A stretch of 64,000 nucleotides of DNA from Pontibacter actiniarum (lineage in GTDB: Bacteria; Bacteroidota; Bacteroidia; Cytophagales; Hymenobacteraceae): NCBI RefSeq assembly GCF_003585765.1, contig NZ_CP021235.1, positions 2,604,001-2,668,000 of the forward strand, in the 5' to 3' direction. Both the position numbers and the translations under genes were made by a program. Under the pieces are notes generated by a model. It saw only the letters and a program-made list of their open reading frames with translations, had not been told where the DNA came from and searched no databases. Numbering within the stretch: position 1 is the stretch's first letter; every line of letters begins with the position of its first letter. Of the stretch, positions 56,701 through 64,000 are shown piece after piece.

Positions 56701-56840
56701 TTCACAACAACGGCGACACCCGGCAGTGGGTCTCCCAGGCCATCAACAACCTTTCCGGATAGCTGGCTTAGTTGTTGGCCAAAGACACTGCTTGCTGCAA
56801 GCAAGCAGATCAGCAACATGATATAGATCCTTTTTATCAT
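53787..56840 (-). CDS. SusC/RagA family TonB-linked outer-membrane transporter
   Basis: A 1017-residue transporter with signal peptide (ending VFGQQ), carboxypeptidase-like domain, plug (VLKDAASASIYGARAAAGVVLITT near 206-229) and barrel ending in VKF. It is first of the operon with susD2 and two phosphoesterase genes. The likely cargo is a phosphodiester-containing molecule cleaved at the surface or in the periplasm. It is 452 bases from the divergent regulator gene, with an operator candidate between them. Confidence 0.95.
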   Translation of the reverse strand: MIKRIYIMLLICLLAASSVFGQQLSQLSGKVVDGLGDPLPGVAVVVKGGTKHAITNEQGVYTLSEVSADATLVFTYLGMKNQEVKVGNRSAIDVVLESESFALGEVVAIGYGVAKKKDITGAIATLDGEVASKRNTTQLAQALQGTLPGVMITRSNSEPGASATVRVRGVTTIGDSDPLVIVDGVPVSSMNDVNAADIEDISVLKDAASASIYGARAAAGVVLITTKRAKSNKTNLEYRATFGFDRPTAFPKTVGPQRYLEMINEFTWNDAGNKPGEEYSLYPKEDVENWLAYNKENPNQYPVTDWMGLVVNDYAPRSSHSLTFSGGSGKIKSLASLNYENVDALYDHKSFERVMARINNSIEFSDQLKANVDFSYNYNLKKEPVVNPIWDAQRYPAVFAAQWSDGRIAEGQNGGNVYAALHHGGFENTFINKINGRVSLEYEPIENLTFTGVVSPHFYTTKGKLFRKQIPYYTAEDPTLQAGYISGYTATSLYEARKDGKTFTKQLLANYTKSFSDHSFNMLAGYEDFYSFDEVLNAQAENYTLSNFPYLDLGPLDYMKNTGSAWETAYRSYFGRLLYDYKGKYLLQANIRYDGSSRLHPDYRWGAFPSVSAGWVISEESFMPENSVLSFLKLRGSWGQLGNERIGNYPYQASIGYSNALFYRGGTIVSATTAAQYAYAIQDITWETTETVDLGFDAYFFNNRLMLTGDYYNKRTKDMLLELEIPDYMGFENPQQNTGVMSTKGWDAQITWRDNIGELGYSASFNLSDSKSKMGDLGGIVLDGAQVTREGSEFNEWYGYISDGLYQSEEEVENSPKLYNSVKPGDVRYVDISGPDGEPDGKITPDYDRVLLSGSLPRYLYGGNVSANYKGFDLSLAFQGVGKQKSRLTEQMVKPFFSAWTNPPAIIDGNYWSHYNTSEENLSARYPRLSYTGSENNNYVMSDYWLINGAYFRLKNVVLGYTLPTAFTSRVKMEQVRIFASATDLFSVSDYPKGWDPEVSYNTYISQTFNLGLSVKF

Positions 56841-57001
56841 ATGGTATAATATTAATATTCACGTCTTCTTAATATTAATGCCCTAGAACGCTTTCTACAT
56901 CACGGTGTCCACAACTAGCGTTAAGCCTCAGCCTCGGCTTGCCTCCCCATCCTAATCTCATGCCCACAACCGATCACCCACCCTTTGCGGCAACTCAAAT
57001 A

Positions 57002-57021
57002 GAAAGTGAGGAATTACTTTC
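57002..57021. promoter_or_regulatory. Palindromic operator candidate of susC2/deoR2
   Basis: GAAAGTGAGGAATTACTTTC. The outer symmetry extends to AATAGAAAGT (56998-57007) and ACTTTCTATT (57016-57025), 10-bp perfect arms with an 8-nt spacer. It matches 18 of 20 bases with 24790-24809 and has the same GAAAGT-8-ACTTTC geometry. Confidence 0.75.
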
Positions 57022-57037
57022 TATTACTGAATCAAAG

Positions 57038-57048
57038 AAAGTGACTTT
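57038..57048. promoter_or_regulatory. AAAGTGACTTT element
   Basis: An odd palindrome carrying the same AAAGTGA half-site with a much shorter spacing, 17 bases right of the main operator. It may be a secondary contact. Confidence 0.4.
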
Positions 57049-57215
57049 AAATTATATAAACAAAATAAAAGGTATTTTAATTTTTATTAAACATTATGAA
57101 ACAACATGAACTTTGTTTTGACACCAACATTATCAGTTTATATTAATAGAACATACTATTACTAAAATACTTTTGCATTAAGAAGTATTGAATCAAAAGT
57201 ATTAAAAGCTTTTTT

Positions 57216-57223
57216 TAACTTTG
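57216..57223 (+). promoter_or_regulatory. TAACTTTG, -7-like element of deoR2
   Basis: Exact match to TAnnTTTG, giving a predicted start of transcription about 64 bases before the deoR2 start codon. No clear -33 TTTG. Confidence 0.4.
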
Positions 57224-57292
57224 TAATAGTTTAAATTAAGAAAGTGTTAATTAAAGTCCGGGCACTTATTCTAAAGACTAAAAGCAAAGAGG

Positions 57293-58060
57293 ATGATCAA
57301 TATCACAGAAAGACACCAGGTAATTCTACAGAAGCTACAAGAAGAAGGCCGTGTCAGTATTCAGGAACTAAGTGACATGCTGGAGGTATCAGGGGTGACC
57401 ATCCGCAAAGACCTAAAGCTACTTGAAGATAAGAACCTTTTGTTTAGAACACGTGGCGGTGGCTCTATCCATAACCCTTATGCAATTGAGCGTCCTATCA
57501 ATGAAAAAGAATTCATCCACGCGGAGGAGAAGCAAAAGATTGCGAAAGCAGCCTTGTCTCTGATCAGAGAGAATGACTCCATTATTATAGGCTCTGGCAC
57601 AACTGTGTTTCAGCTTGCACGTTGCTTGCACCCTACTTCTCACCTCACTGTCATTACACCGGCAGTAAAGGTAACACTGGAGCTCTCTTCGCGCCCTAAC
57701 GTGGAGGTGCTCCAACTAGGAGGACTAATCCGACCGAACTCCTCTTCCGTTGCAGGCTCACAGGCTGAGCGTACACTAGAAGGAATCTCCTGTGGTGTGT
57801 TGTTCCTAGGCGTTGACGGCATCGACTTGGATTTTGGCTTGTCTATTACAAATTTGGCCGAAGCCAGCCTAAACGAGAAAATGATAGACTCAGCACAGGT
57901 GCTGGTCGTTTTGGCTGACAGCACCAAGTTTGGCCGCAGGGGCTTGGGCCGAGTATGCAGTCTGGATCAGGTGCATTACATCGTAACCGACCATGGAGTG
58001 CAACCAAGTGTGGTCGAAGCCTTAGAAGAGCGTGGCATCAAAGTTATCATAGCCAAATAG
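57293..58060 (+). CDS. DeoR family transcriptional regulator (deoR2)
   Basis: A 255-residue DeoR-type repressor, close paralog of the protein at 13417. Helix-turn-helix near 20-43 (VSGVTIRKDLKLLE), the GG turn, and the effector domain with GSGTTV, LGVDGIDLDFG and ADSTKFG. It is divergent from the susC2 operon, so it probably controls that operon and itself. The shared operator at 24790 suggests it, deoR1 or both also control the glpT-susC1 operon (inference). The ligand is probably a phosphorylated sugar or polyol. Confidence 0.92.
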   Translation: MINITERHQVILQKLQEEGRVSIQELSDMLEVSGVTIRKDLKLLEDKNLLFRTRGGGSIHNPYAIERPINEKEFIHAEEKQKIAKAALSLIRENDSIIIGSGTTVFQLARCLHPTSHLTVITPAVKVTLELSSRPNVEVLQLGGLIRPNSSSVAGSQAERTLEGISCGVLFLGVDGIDLDFGLSITNLAEASLNEKMIDSAQVLVVLADSTKFGRRGLGRVCSLDQVHYIVTDHGVQPSVVEALEERGIKVIIAK

Positions 58061-58360
58061 CGCACGACACACGCTAACGCGGGAGGTGTTAGTCTTGCTA
58101 GCTATTTTTCACACGCCCCGCAATCGAAGAGAAGTAACGACTGAACGAGCAAATTATGAAGAAGCTTTGTGTTTCTTTAAGCACTGTACGCTTACAGCCA
58201 TCCCCCCTATAGTTCTAATACATGATTTGCGTGGGGCCCATAAAAGGCCGGGGCAGCCACAAGTGCTGCCCCTTTCACCTTAACACAAACAAATAAACTA
58301 ACCAACAGCACACCTTATCGGCTGTACTCTATGCAAGACCCGGCGCATCACCCCCACAGG
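58061..58360. other. Intergenic region between convergent genes
   Basis: 300 bases. A terminator is at 58250-58272. No further gene was seen. Confidence 0.5.
58250..58272. terminator. Terminator between deoR2 and the M16 peptidase
   Basis: GGGGCAGC / GCTGCCCC, 8-bp perfect stem with a 7-nt loop, flanked by AAAAGG and CCTTT. It could serve both convergent genes. Confidence 0.7.
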
Positions 58361-61198
58361 TTATAAATGAGAAGCCTCTGGCAGCAAAACCAGCCTTATC
58401 GTTTCTGCTCCTGATAAATAACTACGTGCGGCTTTGGCTGCCTTTCGAACCTTTATTTTTTCCAGGCGCTCCATATAGGACTCCATTTCACCACTGCCGT
58501 GTCTGTTAGCGTTAATACCGGAAAGGTAGCTTAGCCAAAACGCATTTGTTCTGAGCTTTACCTCTCGCTGGCGCTTCTCCTGTGCCACAAACTTACCCAG
58601 TTCATCTGAGCTTGGGCCTTCGGCACGCATCTTCTCAATTTCATCCTGGGTGGCACTGATCAGCTCCTCTACCCTGTCGCTGGCGCAGCTAAAGGAAACT
58701 GCCAATGAATAGGTAGCCTTCGGCTCTTTTACAAAACTTAGCGTCACGGAAGGGCTGTACACACCACTCTCCTTCTCCCGCAGCCTTTCCAGCAAGCGCG
58801 TTTCCAAGGCAGACTCCAAGGCTTTTAAGTACAAGTTATTAGCCTGCTTGTAAGTGTAAGCATCGTGATACGCTAGCACAACAACTGCTTTATCCTCCAG
58901 GCCTTTGTAAACTGTTTTGCTTATTTTGCCCGGCAAAGGCTGTATGCCTACGTCTTTAAATGTCTCTGATCGGTGTGTAGCGGGTAAAGCCCCCAGGTAT
59001 TTCTCCACTAGCGGCTGTATCTTTTCCACTTCAAAATTACCAACGATTGCAAAGCTAAAGTCACTGGCATCAGCAAAACGATCTTTGTAAAAAGCAAATG
59101 CCTTATCCAGGGAAAGCTGGTTGAGCTGTTCCAGTGTCGGGCTTGCGGCCCAAGGGCCGTAGCCACTCATGGCAGCGTTGATAGTATCCTGAAAAACGGA
59201 CACGGGGTTGGCGTTTTTCCCCTCCAGAAACACGCGCGTGTTCTCAATCTGCCGGTTAAAAGCAACACTATCTTTTCGTGGCTGTGTGAAGTACAGGTAA
59301 GTCAGCTGCAGTGCTGTTTCAAAGTCTTCCGGTGCTGCATATCCCTTTATCCCCTCAGAATACGTATTGATGTAAGGCCCCACCGCTACGTTCTTGCCAG
59401 CCAGCATCTTGCTCAACTGCGTGGCGCTGTAATCCCCGACTCCTGCGGCGGCTACCACGGGCCCAGCCATTTTCGCAGCCTGTACCTCACTTGCCGGAGC
59501 AAGGGAGTAGCCTCCCGGACTATAGGCCGAAAACAGAATCTCATCATTCTTAAAGTCCGTTGGCTTTAACAATACCTTTACGCCATTTGATAGAACCAGC
59601 TCCGTGGTGCCCAGCGCCTTTTGATACGTTTGCTTTTTGGTAGCCCCTACAGATACAAAATCCTGCAACAGCGGTTTTGCCACCACTTCATCCACGTAGG
59701 CCTCCAGCTGGCGCTCCCCGTTATTTACCCATTTTAGCAGCTCTTGGGTATCTGGCAGAACGTCCTTGCTTTTTTCAGAGGCTTGCACAATAACAATCTG
59801 ATTTTCCGTCCTAATGTACCCTGCTGCCAGCCTGTTCACCTCTTCCAGGCTGATTTGGTCCAATACCTCCTGGTAAAAAGCATAGGAGTATTCCATGCTA
59901 ATGATGGCTTCCCCATTCAGGAAGTGCTGCAGGTACTGACTGACATAAGCTTTTGAAGAGGTTTTATCTTTCTCCTTGTACGCTTTTTCTATCGCACTCT
60001 CAAAGCTCTGTTTCACCCGTTCATATTCTGAGATGGTAAACCCGTATTGTTGCACCTTCAGCGCTTCGTCCATAATTCCTTCAAGGGCTGGTTTTAAGGC
60101 GTCGGCGCTTTTAGCCACGACCTGTAAGCTGAAGGCATCCAAGTGCCCTGCCCCCCCCTGGTATGCTCCATAACTTGCTCCAGCATTTAAAAAAGGAGCT
60201 TTACCACTTTTTACCAGCTCTTGGATTCTGGCAGAGAGCATGCTATTTATTACACCATGCATGATCGCCTGCCTGAAATCGGCGAGTGTTTTTGTGACGG
60301 TACCCGGGTGCTTGTAATTAATGAAAGCTACTGTGTACGGAAACTCTGGATCCGTCACGATTTTAACGATTGGCTCCGCATTTGCCGGTATGCTGTAGTG
60401 CTGTGGCTGCTTACCATTAGCAGGCGCCTCAAAAGCGGCAAAGTTATCCCTGATCAGCTTTTCTACGTTGGCCTCGTCAAAGTCGCCCACCGCGATAACA
60501 GCCTGCAAATCGGGCCTGTACCACTGCTGGTAGTAGGCACGGAGGGTTTCATGCTTGAAGTTTTCAATTATTTCAACCTCCCCGATGGGCAAACGCTCAA
60601 GGTATCTGGAATTGGCAAACATAGCAGGCAACAGCTGCTTGCTGATCCTCTCAGACACGTTTTTACCACGTTGCCGCTCTTCTTCCACGATCACGCCGCG
60701 TTCCTTGTCTATCTCCGCACCGTCAAAGGTTACACGACCTGCCCAATCCGCTAAAATGCGGAAACCGGTTTCAAATACTTCTTGGTCACTGGTGGGTAGC
60801 GGTAACTGATACACAGTCTGGTCAAAACCAGTATAGGCGTTTAGATCCGCACCAAAACGCACACCTGCCTTTTGTAAATAACTGATTAGCTCGTTCTCCG
60901 GAAAGCTGCGTGTGCCATTAAAAGCCATGTGCTCCGTAAAGTGGGCAAGTCCTTTCTGTTCGTCGCTCTCCTGCAGCGAGCCTGCTTTTACCACCAGGTA
61001 TAACTCTGCCCGCTCTTTTGGTTCGGTATTTTTACGGATATAATACGTTAACCCGTTCTTTAGCTTACCGATCTTGACGCTCGGGTCTGCAGGGATATTT
61101 TCTGTACTGCTGACTACCTTCACAGTCTGTGCAAAAGCCGGCGCGCCGGCTAGTAGCAGCCCCAGCAGGGGTAAGATAAGTGTTTGTTTATACTTCAT
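58361..61198 (-). CDS. M16 family zinc metallopeptidase (two-domain, pitrilysin-like)
   Basis: A 945-residue secreted protease with signal peptide (ending AFAQ). The inverted zinc motif HFTEH is at 86-90 in GLAHFTEHMAFNGT; the downstream glutamate is in RGVIVEEERQRG. The second half is an M16_C-type repeat without a zinc motif, as usual for paired M16 proteins. Probably degrades peptides in the periplasm. It is separated from the next minus-strand gene by about 150 bases. Confidence 0.94.
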   Translation of the reverse strand: MKYKQTLILPLLGLLLAGAPAFAQTVKVVSSTENIPADPSVKIGKLKNGLTYYIRKNTEPKERAELYLVVKAGSLQESDEQKGLAHFTEHMAFNGTRSFPENELISYLQKAGVRFGADLNAYTGFDQTVYQLPLPTSDQEVFETGFRILADWAGRVTFDGAEIDKERGVIVEEERQRGKNVSERISKQLLPAMFANSRYLERLPIGEVEIIENFKHETLRAYYQQWYRPDLQAVIAVGDFDEANVEKLIRDNFAAFEAPANGKQPQHYSIPANAEPIVKIVTDPEFPYTVAFINYKHPGTVTKTLADFRQAIMHGVINSMLSARIQELVKSGKAPFLNAGASYGAYQGGAGHLDAFSLQVVAKSADALKPALEGIMDEALKVQQYGFTISEYERVKQSFESAIEKAYKEKDKTSSKAYVSQYLQHFLNGEAIISMEYSYAFYQEVLDQISLEEVNRLAAGYIRTENQIVIVQASEKSKDVLPDTQELLKWVNNGERQLEAYVDEVVAKPLLQDFVSVGATKKQTYQKALGTTELVLSNGVKVLLKPTDFKNDEILFSAYSPGGYSLAPASEVQAAKMAGPVVAAAGVGDYSATQLSKMLAGKNVAVGPYINTYSEGIKGYAAPEDFETALQLTYLYFTQPRKDSVAFNRQIENTRVFLEGKNANPVSVFQDTINAAMSGYGPWAASPTLEQLNQLSLDKAFAFYKDRFADASDFSFAIVGNFEVEKIQPLVEKYLGALPATHRSETFKDVGIQPLPGKISKTVYKGLEDKAVVVLAYHDAYTYKQANNLYLKALESALETRLLERLREKESGVYSPSVTLSFVKEPKATYSLAVSFSCASDRVEELISATQDEIEKMRAEGPSSDELGKFVAQEKRQREVKLRTNAFWLSYLSGINANRHGSGEMESYMERLEKIKVRKAAKAARSYLSGAETIRLVLLPEASHL

Positions 61199-61347
61199 GA
61201 ATAAGTTATTGCTATAGGCAAAGGCTATACCGGTACGGATATCACTCGGATATGCCGCGTAGTGCCTTTACCCATGTTCAATTGTTAACTACAGACCAAC
61301 AGAACAGCTACTGGAGCCAGTGCTATACTCCTGCAGCGATACCTGTA

Positions 61348-63618
61348 CTACTTTCTTTTCCGGACCATGAGCAGCCCTGTGCCAAACAGACCGACAAGGA
61401 GCGGAATCACGCCCAACACAGAGGCTTTCATCCAGCCAATACCGCTTCTGGTTAACCGCACCTGATCGTCAATAGAATCTGGTCGGCTGGTATCGACAGG
61501 ATACTCTCCGTCGGTGAACCACTTGAAAGCTCGCAGCGCAAAAATGGCATTCACTGTGTTGATGTTTTGTCTGCTCAATTCTGCGTTGCTCATAAAATCC
61601 GCATCGCCTACCACCATGATTTTCTGCACTTTGCCTGGCATCTCACGCTGTAAGGCCACGGCCACGGCCGCTGCAACTTTTTCCTCCTCCGCCGGATCAA
61701 ACCTTACCCTATCTGTGTTTAGATCGAAATCGCCGTGTTTGATCCAGGTACTGCGTGGGTCCGTAACCAGTAGCGGCGTGATGTTGTAGCTCCCGTTAGG
61801 CGCCAGTATCAGGGGAGAAGCACCTGAAAGGGTTACAACTGCCTTATCATAGAACCCGAAACCCAGGCTGGCGGCTTGGCTGGTAAACTTAGCCTGCACC
61901 AGGTCCAGCGAGTAGTTGTCACTTTCCTGCAGCAGGGTGCCTGGTGCAAAACGTACACCCAACTCCATGAGTAACGGGTTCAGCACAGACTCTCTGCCCG
62001 GCTCACCGGCGAACAACACGTTGCCGCCCGCCGCTATGTAGGCCTTGATCAGCTGACCCTGCGCCGCAGAGTAAGCTGACTTTGGATCAGCCAGCACCAG
62101 CACCTCCAGGTCGGCAGGAATTTCCTGCACACTGTCAAGGGCAATGTTCACCACATCAAACCCGGCGTTTATTAGCGAGCCACGAACGTTCAGGCCCTTG
62201 GTTATTATTTTATAATCCCCATCACTGATCCTGTCTACGCTGCGCTCCCCGTTACCGGAAAGCACTCCTACTAGTGCGGGCCTGGCTATAAGCCTTTTCA
62301 GGGCAGCGGACACTTCGGTTTCACCCGGGTACTGGTATATATCGTCGAACATGCGGAGCGGCGTAGTTTTACCATCGTACTCGATAAAGCGCACAAATCG
62401 GTTATCTTCCGGCACCAGGTTAATACGCTGCTTTATCTGCTCCGGAGTTAGCAAGTCATCAAAATCAACCCGATGAGCTTTGGCCGCCCGTTGCGCTTTT
62501 TCTAACAGTGTACTGGTGGTGTCATTGTACTGCACCAGCGTATCATAGTAATAGACGTATTCCATCTTGAGGTTCGGCAGGAAACGGCGGTACTTTTCAA
62601 AGTGGTTCAGGTCATTGATACGGTTTTCGGGTGCGCCATTGGAGGCAGTGTAATGTACCACGTTCACGTAGCTGGTGATACTGATTGGCTTATCCAATTG
62701 CTGCACAATCTCCTGTGAGGCCCGAGTCAGGGTTCTGTCTTTGAAGCGCGTCGTGTCGTGGTACACGTTCAGGGTTGGTAGCGACGTTACGTAGCCTATC
62801 GCGATCACCAGAACGATCAGACTACCGTAGCGACTGAACTTTTTACTTCTTGGCAGGCTATGACGCTCATTGGAAAGCTTCATAACTGTCAGGGTCAGGA
62901 ACAAGCCGATCACCAGCAGGAAATAAATAACATCCTTGCTGCTCAGCAAGCCGTTGACGGCATGGTCTGTCCTGCCTGAAATGGAGAGCCAGTAAGTTAC
63001 ATCACGAACAAAATCGTATTGCTGCCCAATATTGCCCACAAAATTGAGTGCAGCCAATATAGCCAGCGTACTGATGGCTGCCACTACCTGGTAGGTGGTA
63101 AGGCTGGACATAAACAAGCCGATGGCTGCATAGGCGCAGATCAACAGGTAAATCCCCAGCACCCCGCCGAGTACAAACTTTACATCCAGTGCCTCCACCG
63201 ATAGCAGCCCGATAGGTATAAAGCTGAGCAGCACCAGCGCCAGAACCAAGGCATACCCCATCATCGACACAAACTTACCTAAAACAATTTGGCTCACGGT
63301 AACCGGCGAGGAAAGCAGTAGTTTTATAGACCCACTGCTGGTTTCGCGGCTGAGCAGACCCATCGTTAGCAAAGGGATGTATAAGTACAGGTTTTGCTGC
63401 ACGGCGGCGAGAACACCTTTTTCACCAGCAAAAAGTACTTTGCTGAGTACCTGCAGCGGCCTGCCTAGTTGCTGGTTGGTCTCCTGGTTATAGAGCAGCT
63501 CTGTGAAAGCCATTCCCGTCTGGACAATAAAAATGATAAGTATGAGCCATGCGATCGGTGAATAAAACATGATGCTCAGCTCTAAGCGTGCAATCCTTAG
63601 TATCTTCTTCATCAGCAT
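61348..63618 (-). CDS. ABC-2 permease fused to GldG-type domain
   Basis: A 756-residue membrane protein. Residues 1-250 are an ABC-2 permease-type domain with six helices and the family block LLSRETSSGSIKLLLSSPVTVSQIVLGKF. Residues about 300-700 form a GldG-like extracytoplasmic domain (TLNVYHDTTRFKDRTLTRASQEIV... GNGERSVDRISDGDYKIITKGL). A final helix and a basic end follow. In gliding Bacteroidota, GldF and GldG are separate; here they are one chain. The start is at 63618 or 63612. It follows the ABC ATPase gene by 4 bases. Confidence 0.9.
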   Translation of the reverse strand: MLMKKILRIARLELSIMFYSPIAWLILIIFIVQTGMAFTELLYNQETNQQLGRPLQVLSKVLFAGEKGVLAAVQQNLYLYIPLLTMGLLSRETSSGSIKLLLSSPVTVSQIVLGKFVSMMGYALVLALVLLSFIPIGLLSVEALDVKFVLGGVLGIYLLICAYAAIGLFMSSLTTYQVVAAISTLAILAALNFVGNIGQQYDFVRDVTYWLSISGRTDHAVNGLLSSKDVIYFLLVIGLFLTLTVMKLSNERHSLPRSKKFSRYGSLIVLVIAIGYVTSLPTLNVYHDTTRFKDRTLTRASQEIVQQLDKPISITSYVNVVHYTASNGAPENRINDLNHFEKYRRFLPNLKMEYVYYYDTLVQYNDTTSTLLEKAQRAAKAHRVDFDDLLTPEQIKQRINLVPEDNRFVRFIEYDGKTTPLRMFDDIYQYPGETEVSAALKRLIARPALVGVLSGNGERSVDRISDGDYKIITKGLNVRGSLINAGFDVVNIALDSVQEIPADLEVLVLADPKSAYSAAQGQLIKAYIAAGGNVLFAGEPGRESVLNPLLMELGVRFAPGTLLQESDNYSLDLVQAKFTSQAASLGFGFYDKAVVTLSGASPLILAPNGSYNITPLLVTDPRSTWIKHGDFDLNTDRVRFDPAEEEKVAAAVAVALQREMPGKVQKIMVVGDADFMSNAELSRQNINTVNAIFALRAFKWFTDGEYPVDTSRPDSIDDQVRLTRSGIGWMKASVLGVIPLLVGLFGTGLLMVRKRK

Positions 63619-63622
63619 CTGT

Positions 63623-64000
63623 TTATTGATTGATCAGCTCCTGTGCTGGTTTACCGGCGGGGACAGGGTGCTTTTTCGACAGCTGCGCAAAAATGCCATC
63701 CAGGGAGCTCTTTTCTAAGTAGATCTCCGACAAGGCCCAGCCGTGCACCATGCTTGCCTGTATAACGGTTTTGGTAATATCGGGGCCCGTACTGAACTGC
63801 AGCCTGATTTTGTTTTTTGTGATGAAGTACACATCCGTCACGCCAGGTATTGCATACAGGTCCTCAGCGGTCGGCGGCAGGTCTACCTCCATCACCAGAG
63901 TATTGGGCTCAATGTAATTGTTAAAGGCGTACAACGTATCGGCAAAAACAATTTCGCCATGCTCAATCATGACGATGTTATCGCAGGTGGCTTGTACTTC
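63623..64000 (-). CDS. ABC transporter ATP-binding protein, C-terminal part (cut by window end)
   Basis: The reading frame is open to the window edge and begins here with EVQATCDNIVMIEHGEIVFA, the end of an ABC ATPase domain after the H-loop. The remaining part is the C-terminal region (ending KPAQELINQ). The Walker motifs lie beyond the window. It is the ATPase of the permease/GldG protein downstream, probably GldA-like. Confidence 0.88.
   Translation of the reverse strand, partial: EVQATCDNIVMIEHGEIVFADTLYAFNNYIEPNTLVMEVDLPPTAEDLYAIPGVTDVYFITKNKIRLQFSTGPDITKTVIQASMVHGWALSEIYLEKSSLDGIFAQLSKKHPVPAGKPAQELINQ

Larger units (their letters stand above)
56841..57292. promoter_or_regulatory. AT-rich divergent control region susC2/deoR2
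   Basis: About 450 bases with promoters for both directions, the operator-like palindrome (57002-57021), an AAAGTGACTTT element (57038-57048) and -7-like boxes for deoR2 at 57168-57175 (TACTTTTG) and 57216-57223 (TAACTTTG). Confidence 0.75.

Overview
The window looks like the chromosome of a Bacteroidota bacterium, most likely a Hymenobacteraceae (Pontibacter-like) member of the Cytophagales. The signs are two SusC/SusD pairs, many short lipoprotein signals, TAnnTTTG promoter elements, a GldG-type ABC system, and DUF4397 and M13/M16 peptidase genes typical of that group. Most of the window has about even base composition. The 29-37 kb segment and three regulatory gaps are clearly richer in AT. 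The taxonomic call is an inference from gene content.

Layout. 0-13.3 kb is housekeeping: a lipoprotein, an M13 peptidase, gyrB, a DUF2267 protein, a small copper-type cluster (Cys-rich membrane protein, lipoprotein, SCO protein, cytochrome c), nudC, a DUF4397 lipoprotein and an MscS channel. 13.4-28.9 kb is locus 1, for glycerophosphodiesters. A DeoR/GlpR-type regulator faces two minus-strand operons: glpT-susC-susD-PLD-metallophosphoesterase-GDPD-SGNH hydrolase, and glpD-glpK-glpF. Together they can release glycerol-3-phosphate or glycerol outside the cytoplasm, import it, phosphorylate it and oxidise it to dihydroxyacetone phosphate.

29-37.4 kb is an AT-rich accessory stretch of small secreted or membrane proteins, with at least one frameshifted gene, gene remnants and a gene lacking a normal start codon. 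37.4-58.1 kb is locus 2, built on the same plan: a second DeoR regulator, SusC/SusD, two metallophosphoesterases, a sodium:solute symporter, an FAD oxidoreductase, an EEP-fold phosphatase, a 2-hydroxyacid dehydrogenase, two different FGGY kinases, a histidine phosphatase, a GDPD and a PafA-type alkaline phosphatase. Its substrate is not known. The content suggests a phosphodiester of a polyol or sugar other than glycerol.

The best evidence that the loci are linked is a nearly identical 20-base palindrome, GAAAGTGAKGAATYACTTTC. It lies upstream of the glpT-susC operon (24790-24809) and in the susC2/deoR2 divergent gap (57002-57021). The window ends with an M16 peptidase and a GldG-type ABC transporter whose ATPase gene is cut by the window edge.
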